A model generated the notes under the pieces. It made no database searches and had not been told where the DNA came from. It was given only the letters and a program-made list of their open reading frames with translations. Source: Actinomycetes bacterium (lineage in GTDB: Bacteria; Actinomycetota; Actinomycetes; Propionibacteriales; Propionibacteriaceae). Taken from it: a stretch of 8,017 nucleotides of DNA. Of this stretch, positions 5,711-8,017 are shown piece after piece. Positions within the stretch are counted from its first letter, which is position 1. Each line of letters begins with the position of its first letter. The translations under genes were made by a program, and so were the position numbers. The stretch is from NCBI GenBank assembly GCA_023432725.1, contig JAEYUH010000157.1, positions 1-8,017 on the forward strand, in the 5' to 3' direction.

Positions 5711-6235
5711 ATGAGTAACCCGCCGAACGACACGCCGCACCAAGTCCCCACCCGGCAGGGAGTACGGGTAACGGTCCGGTTCCGCATGCCGGAGAAGGGG
5801 ACGAAGGACGTCGTGGGGTTCGTCCTCGGCTCCGACGCCGAGACCATGACAGTGCTCGACAGGAAGGGCGCGGAGCACGTCATCCCGCTTGCCGCGATCG
5901 TCGCCGGGCACGAGGTGCCGGTCTCGCGGGGCAGGGACCCGCGGCGGATGCCGACCGACCTGCTGGACGCGATGGCGGAGCGCACCGGGGTGAGCGGGCG
6001 CAGGTTCGTGATCCGGCTGGCCGACCTGCTGCAGGGCAGCCAACCGCCCGCCCTTGTCGCCAGCCCCGAGGTCGCGACCGCCGACGGCGAGTGGGTGACC
6101 GCGGACCCCCACGAGCCGCTGGAGGAGGTGGCCTGGTGGGCGGCGCGGCTCGGCGTCCGCAGCATGCAGGTGCGCACCGACGATCCGGACACCATCGCCG
6201 CCCTGCTGGCGCGCGGGTTCACCGAGCTTCCCTGA
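5711..6235 (+). CDS. hypothetical protein with GNAT-associated N-terminal barrel, likely reduced
   Basis: A 174-residue soluble protein with no confident family name. Residues 17-72 ([20 protein letters not shown], then [20 protein letters not shown] and [13 protein letters not shown]) look like the small SH3-like barrel at the N-terminus of some actinobacterial GNAT acetyltransferases, such as the Rv0428c type. The last residues (about 150-174, ending [18 protein letters not shown]) resemble the final helix and strand of a GNAT fold, where 'ALYxxxGF' is usual. The acetyl-CoA loop (R/Q-x-x-G-x-G/A) and most of the GNAT core are missing, and residues 78-150 are unrecognised. The frame is intact with normal high-GC codon use, so this may be a reduced but functional protein. 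It is divergent from fdxA across 46 bp, and its ATG has no Shine-Dalgarno but a -10-like TACTGT 7 nt upstream. The domain reading is from pattern memory and moderate at best. Confidence 0.6.
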   Translation: MSNPPNDTPHQVPTRQGVRVTVRFRMPEKGTKDVVGFVLGSDAETMTVLDRKGAEHVIPLAAIVAGHEVPVSRGRDPRRMPTDLLDAMAERTGVSGRRFVIRLADLLQGSQPPALVASPEVATADGEWVTADPHEPLEEVAWWAARLGVRSMQVRTDDPDTIAALLARGFTELP

Positions 6236-6256
6236 GCCCGGGGTCGCCGGCTCAGG
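6231..6256. terminator. perfect 8-bp inverted repeat spanning both stop codons of convergent genes
   Basis: Arms cctgagcc (6231-6238) and ggctcagg (6249-6256) are exact reverse complements with a 10-nt loop. The left arm contains the TGA of the 5711 gene, the right arm contains the TCA (TGA on the minus strand) of the GH13 gene. The hairpin sits exactly where both transcripts should end and can form in either RNA. No T-tract follows on either strand. A bidirectional terminator is the simplest reading. Confidence 0.6.
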
Positions 6257-8017
6257 CGAGCCGCCACACCCCCACCGCCGGTCCGTCGGCGGACAGGTCC
6301 AGGCCGCCGTCGGTCACCTGCAACTGGGGCGTCGCCGCCAGCCGGGCGCCGTAGAGCAGTTCCGGCTCAGGCGTTGCGAGCAGCCAGCGGGGCAGCCGGA
6401 CGCCGTCCCAGGCCGCTCTGGCGAGCAGGACGAGGATTCGCTCCCCCGGCAGCTCACGCAGGTAGCCCAGCGCGTCGTCGTCGACCACCACCCAGCGCAG
6501 CCCACCGTCGCACAGGGCGTCCGAGCTCTTGCGGAGCGCGATCAGCTGCCGGTAGACGGCGAAGGTCGCGGCGTCCCAGCGATCACCGCCGCCGGTGGCG
6601 ATCTCGTCCCACGGCATGGTGGTGCGGCCCTGCTCGCCGGTCCGGCCCTGCGCGCCGCCCTCGTCGCCTGCGAACAGGGCCGGGATGCCGGGGTAGGTGA
6701 ACAGGCAGGCCGCGGCGACCTCGGTGATCCGGCGGTCCCCGGTCAGGGTGGCGATCCGCGCCGTGTCGTGGGAGCCGAGCATGTTCCACTGCCGGACCGC
6801 GGTCTGCCACGGCACCGCGGCGTCGAAGTCGAGCATGGTCTCCACCACCGCCGGCCCACCGCGTCGCGGGATCGGGGCCGGGGTCTCGCTGAACCGCAGG
6901 TCGGTGTCGGCCCTGGTCAGCCACGACCACAGCGGTTTGGTGAAGGCCTGGTAGTTCATCACCGACTGCCAGCCGTCGCCCGGCACATCGCCGCTGACGT
7001 CGTGGAAGTGCTCGGCCACCAGCAGCCCGTCGGGGTTGGCGTCGACAAGGGTCGCCCTGGCTGCCCGGGCCACCTCGTGGTAGTAGTCGTCGGCCGCGTA
7101 GCGTCCGGTCATGTTGGCAACGTCGATCCGCCAGCCGGCCAGGTGGAACGGGGCTCGCATGAACCTGCCGACGACCGATCCGGGTCCGGACACCATCCGG
7201 TCCCACAGCTCGCGCGAACCCCAGTTCAGCTTCGGCAACGAGGGCACCCCCAGCCAGGACACGTACCCGGGCAGGTCGGACGCGGCGCGCGTGACGGGTT
7301 CGTCCCCCCAGTGGTGGGAGAGGCTGTCGACCCAGGTGGAGACGTCGATGGGACTGTCCTCTGCCCAGTAGTAGAACCCGGCCTCCACTGACTCCCGGTC
7401 GGCACTGGCGCGCTGGAACCACTCGTGGGTGACCCCGGTGTGGTTGGTGGTCAGGTCGCCGATCACCCGTATCCCGCGGGCGGCGGCGGCCGTGGCGAGC
7501 GAGGCGAGCGCCTCGTCCCCTCCCAGCAGCGGGTCGACCCGCGCGAAGGTGACCGCGTCGTAGCGGTGGCTGCTGCGGGCAGGGAAGAACGGTGTCAGGT
7601 AGATCAGGTCGACGCCGAGTTCGCCCAGGTGGTCGAGGTGCTCCTCGATCCCGGCCAGGTCGCCGCCGTAGAACTGGTGGCCCGTCGCCGGACCACCGGC
7701 CACCGGTTCGTCGTCCCAGCCGGCCGGTGCGGCCCACTCCGGCAGCGACCTGCTGTCGGCAGCGGCCGACCGGGCGAACCGGTCGGGGAAGATCTGATAG
7801 CCGACGGCGCGCGCCGCCCAGGCCGGGGCGGTCGGATGCACCGAGACCTTGAAGTCGCCGGCGTCGGTGACGTCACGGTCGAAGACCCCGCGCCCCGTCA
7901 CCCACTGGTAGCCGCCCTCGCGCACCACCATCCAGCGGTACCCCACCACGGGGTTGTCCAGCGGCAGGTCCGCCTCGTACCAGCGCTCGTGCGCGTTCCC
8001 GGAGGCGAGGCGGGCGC
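6252..8017 (-). CDS. GH13 alpha-glucan hydrolase (neopullulanase/maltogenic amylase-like), 5' end outside window
   Basis: 587 residues are visible and the frame is open to the window edge, so the N-terminus is missing. Numbering from the first full codon, residues 1-60 (including [20 protein letters not shown] and [18 protein letters not shown]) resemble the beta-sandwich module before the barrel in cyclomaltodextrinase-type enzymes. The (beta/alpha)8 barrel begins near [11 protein letters not shown]. Conserved regions: [10 protein letters not shown] (D187), [11 protein letters not shown] (nucleophile D298), [12 protein letters not shown] (acid/base E335), [12 protein letters not shown] (D417), and region V SLPKLNW, close to the MPKLN of the neopullulanase subfamily. 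All three catalytic acids are present. It should hydrolyse alpha-glucosidic bonds in maltodextrins or related glucans; exact specificity and location cannot be read here, since any signal peptide would lie outside the window. The GTG at 7949 is internal, because the module continues upstream of it. It converges on the 5711 gene and has no functional link to the dap genes. Confidence 0.92.
   Translation of the reverse strand, partial: ARLASGNAHERWYEADLPLDNPVVGYRWMVVREGGYQWVTGRGVFDRDVTDAGDFKVSVHPTAPAWAARAVGYQIFPDRFARSAAADSRSLPEWAAPAGWDDEPVAGGPATGHQFYGGDLAGIEEHLDHLGELGVDLIYLTPFFPARSSHRYDAVTFARVDPLLGGDEALASLATAAAARGIRVIGDLTTNHTGVTHEWFQRASADRESVEAGFYYWAEDSPIDVSTWVDSLSHHWGDEPVTRAASDLPGYVSWLGVPSLPKLNWGSRELWDRMVSGPGSVVGRFMRAPFHLAGWRIDVANMTGRYAADDYYHEVARAARATLVDANPDGLLVAEHFHDVSGDVPGDGWQSVMNYQAFTKPLWSWLTRADTDLRFSETPAPIPRRGGPAVVETMLDFDAAVPWQTAVRQWNMLGSHDTARIATLTGDRRITEVAAACLFTYPGIPALFAGDEGGAQGRTGEQGRTTMPWDEIATGGGDRWDAATFAVYRQLIALRKSSDALCDGGLRWVVVDDDALGYLRELPGERILVLLARAAWDGVRLPRWLLATPEPELLYGARLAATPQLQVTDGGLDLSADGPAVGVWRLA

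Noticed and set aside
5665..6267. An N-terminal extension of the fdxA frame to 6267, which would make a 307-residue protein.
   Set aside because: The extension is the antisense of the 5711 gene; the ferredoxin family begins at MTYVITLPC, where a strong Shine-Dalgarno is present.
7947..7949. GTG at 7949 as the start of the GH13 protein.
   Set aside because: The frame continues upstream to the window edge with sequence ([14 protein letters not shown]) that belongs to the N-terminal module, so the true start lies outside.

Overview
The window is high-GC DNA with GC-rich third codon positions and tightly packed, often overlapping genes. Its gene content is typical of Actinobacteria: an actinobacterial-type DapD, a DUF3117 protein, a small DivIVA-domain protein and a seven-iron ferredoxin coupled to DapC. 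I cannot fix the genus. A Propionibacteriales-like actinobacterium is a guess. It looks like core chromosome; I see no mobile genes, RNA genes or CRISPR array.

Left part (1-2340, all minus strand). dapE heads a run of genes: dapE, then a LOG-family phosphoribohydrolase (dapE stop and LOG start one base apart), then a small membrane-anchored DivIVA-domain protein. After a 105-bp gap comes the start of a DUF3117 gene, cut by the window edge. From memory, the same families lie in the same order, with extra genes between, in Mycobacterium tuberculosis Rv1201c-Rv1211.

Centre (2341-4230, plus strand). Divergent from dapE, across 116 bp, is dapD, overlapping by 11 bp a gene for a membrane-anchored lysozyme-like protein. 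The dapE/dapD intergenic region holds a perfect 9-bp inverted repeat against the dapE start codon, and -10-like hexamers 6-7 nt before both ATGs, suggesting leaderless mRNAs.

Right part (4241-8017). On the minus strand fdxA (seven-iron ferredoxin) and dapC overlap by GTGA and converge on the dapD operon across a hairpin. Divergent from fdxA, across only 46 bp, is a 174-aa protein that looks like a GNAT-associated N-terminal barrel with most of the acetyltransferase missing. It converges on a GH13 alpha-glucan hydrolase gene across an inverted repeat containing both stop codons. The GH13 gene runs off the right edge.

DapD, DapC and DapE are the three successive enzymes of the succinylase branch to meso-diaminopimelate and lysine. 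The lysozyme-like neighbour of dapD and the DivIVA-domain protein fit a cell-wall theme. I found no clearly new multi-gene system; the observations most worth a check are regulatory layouts, a palindrome inside dapD and the reduced GNAT-like protein.
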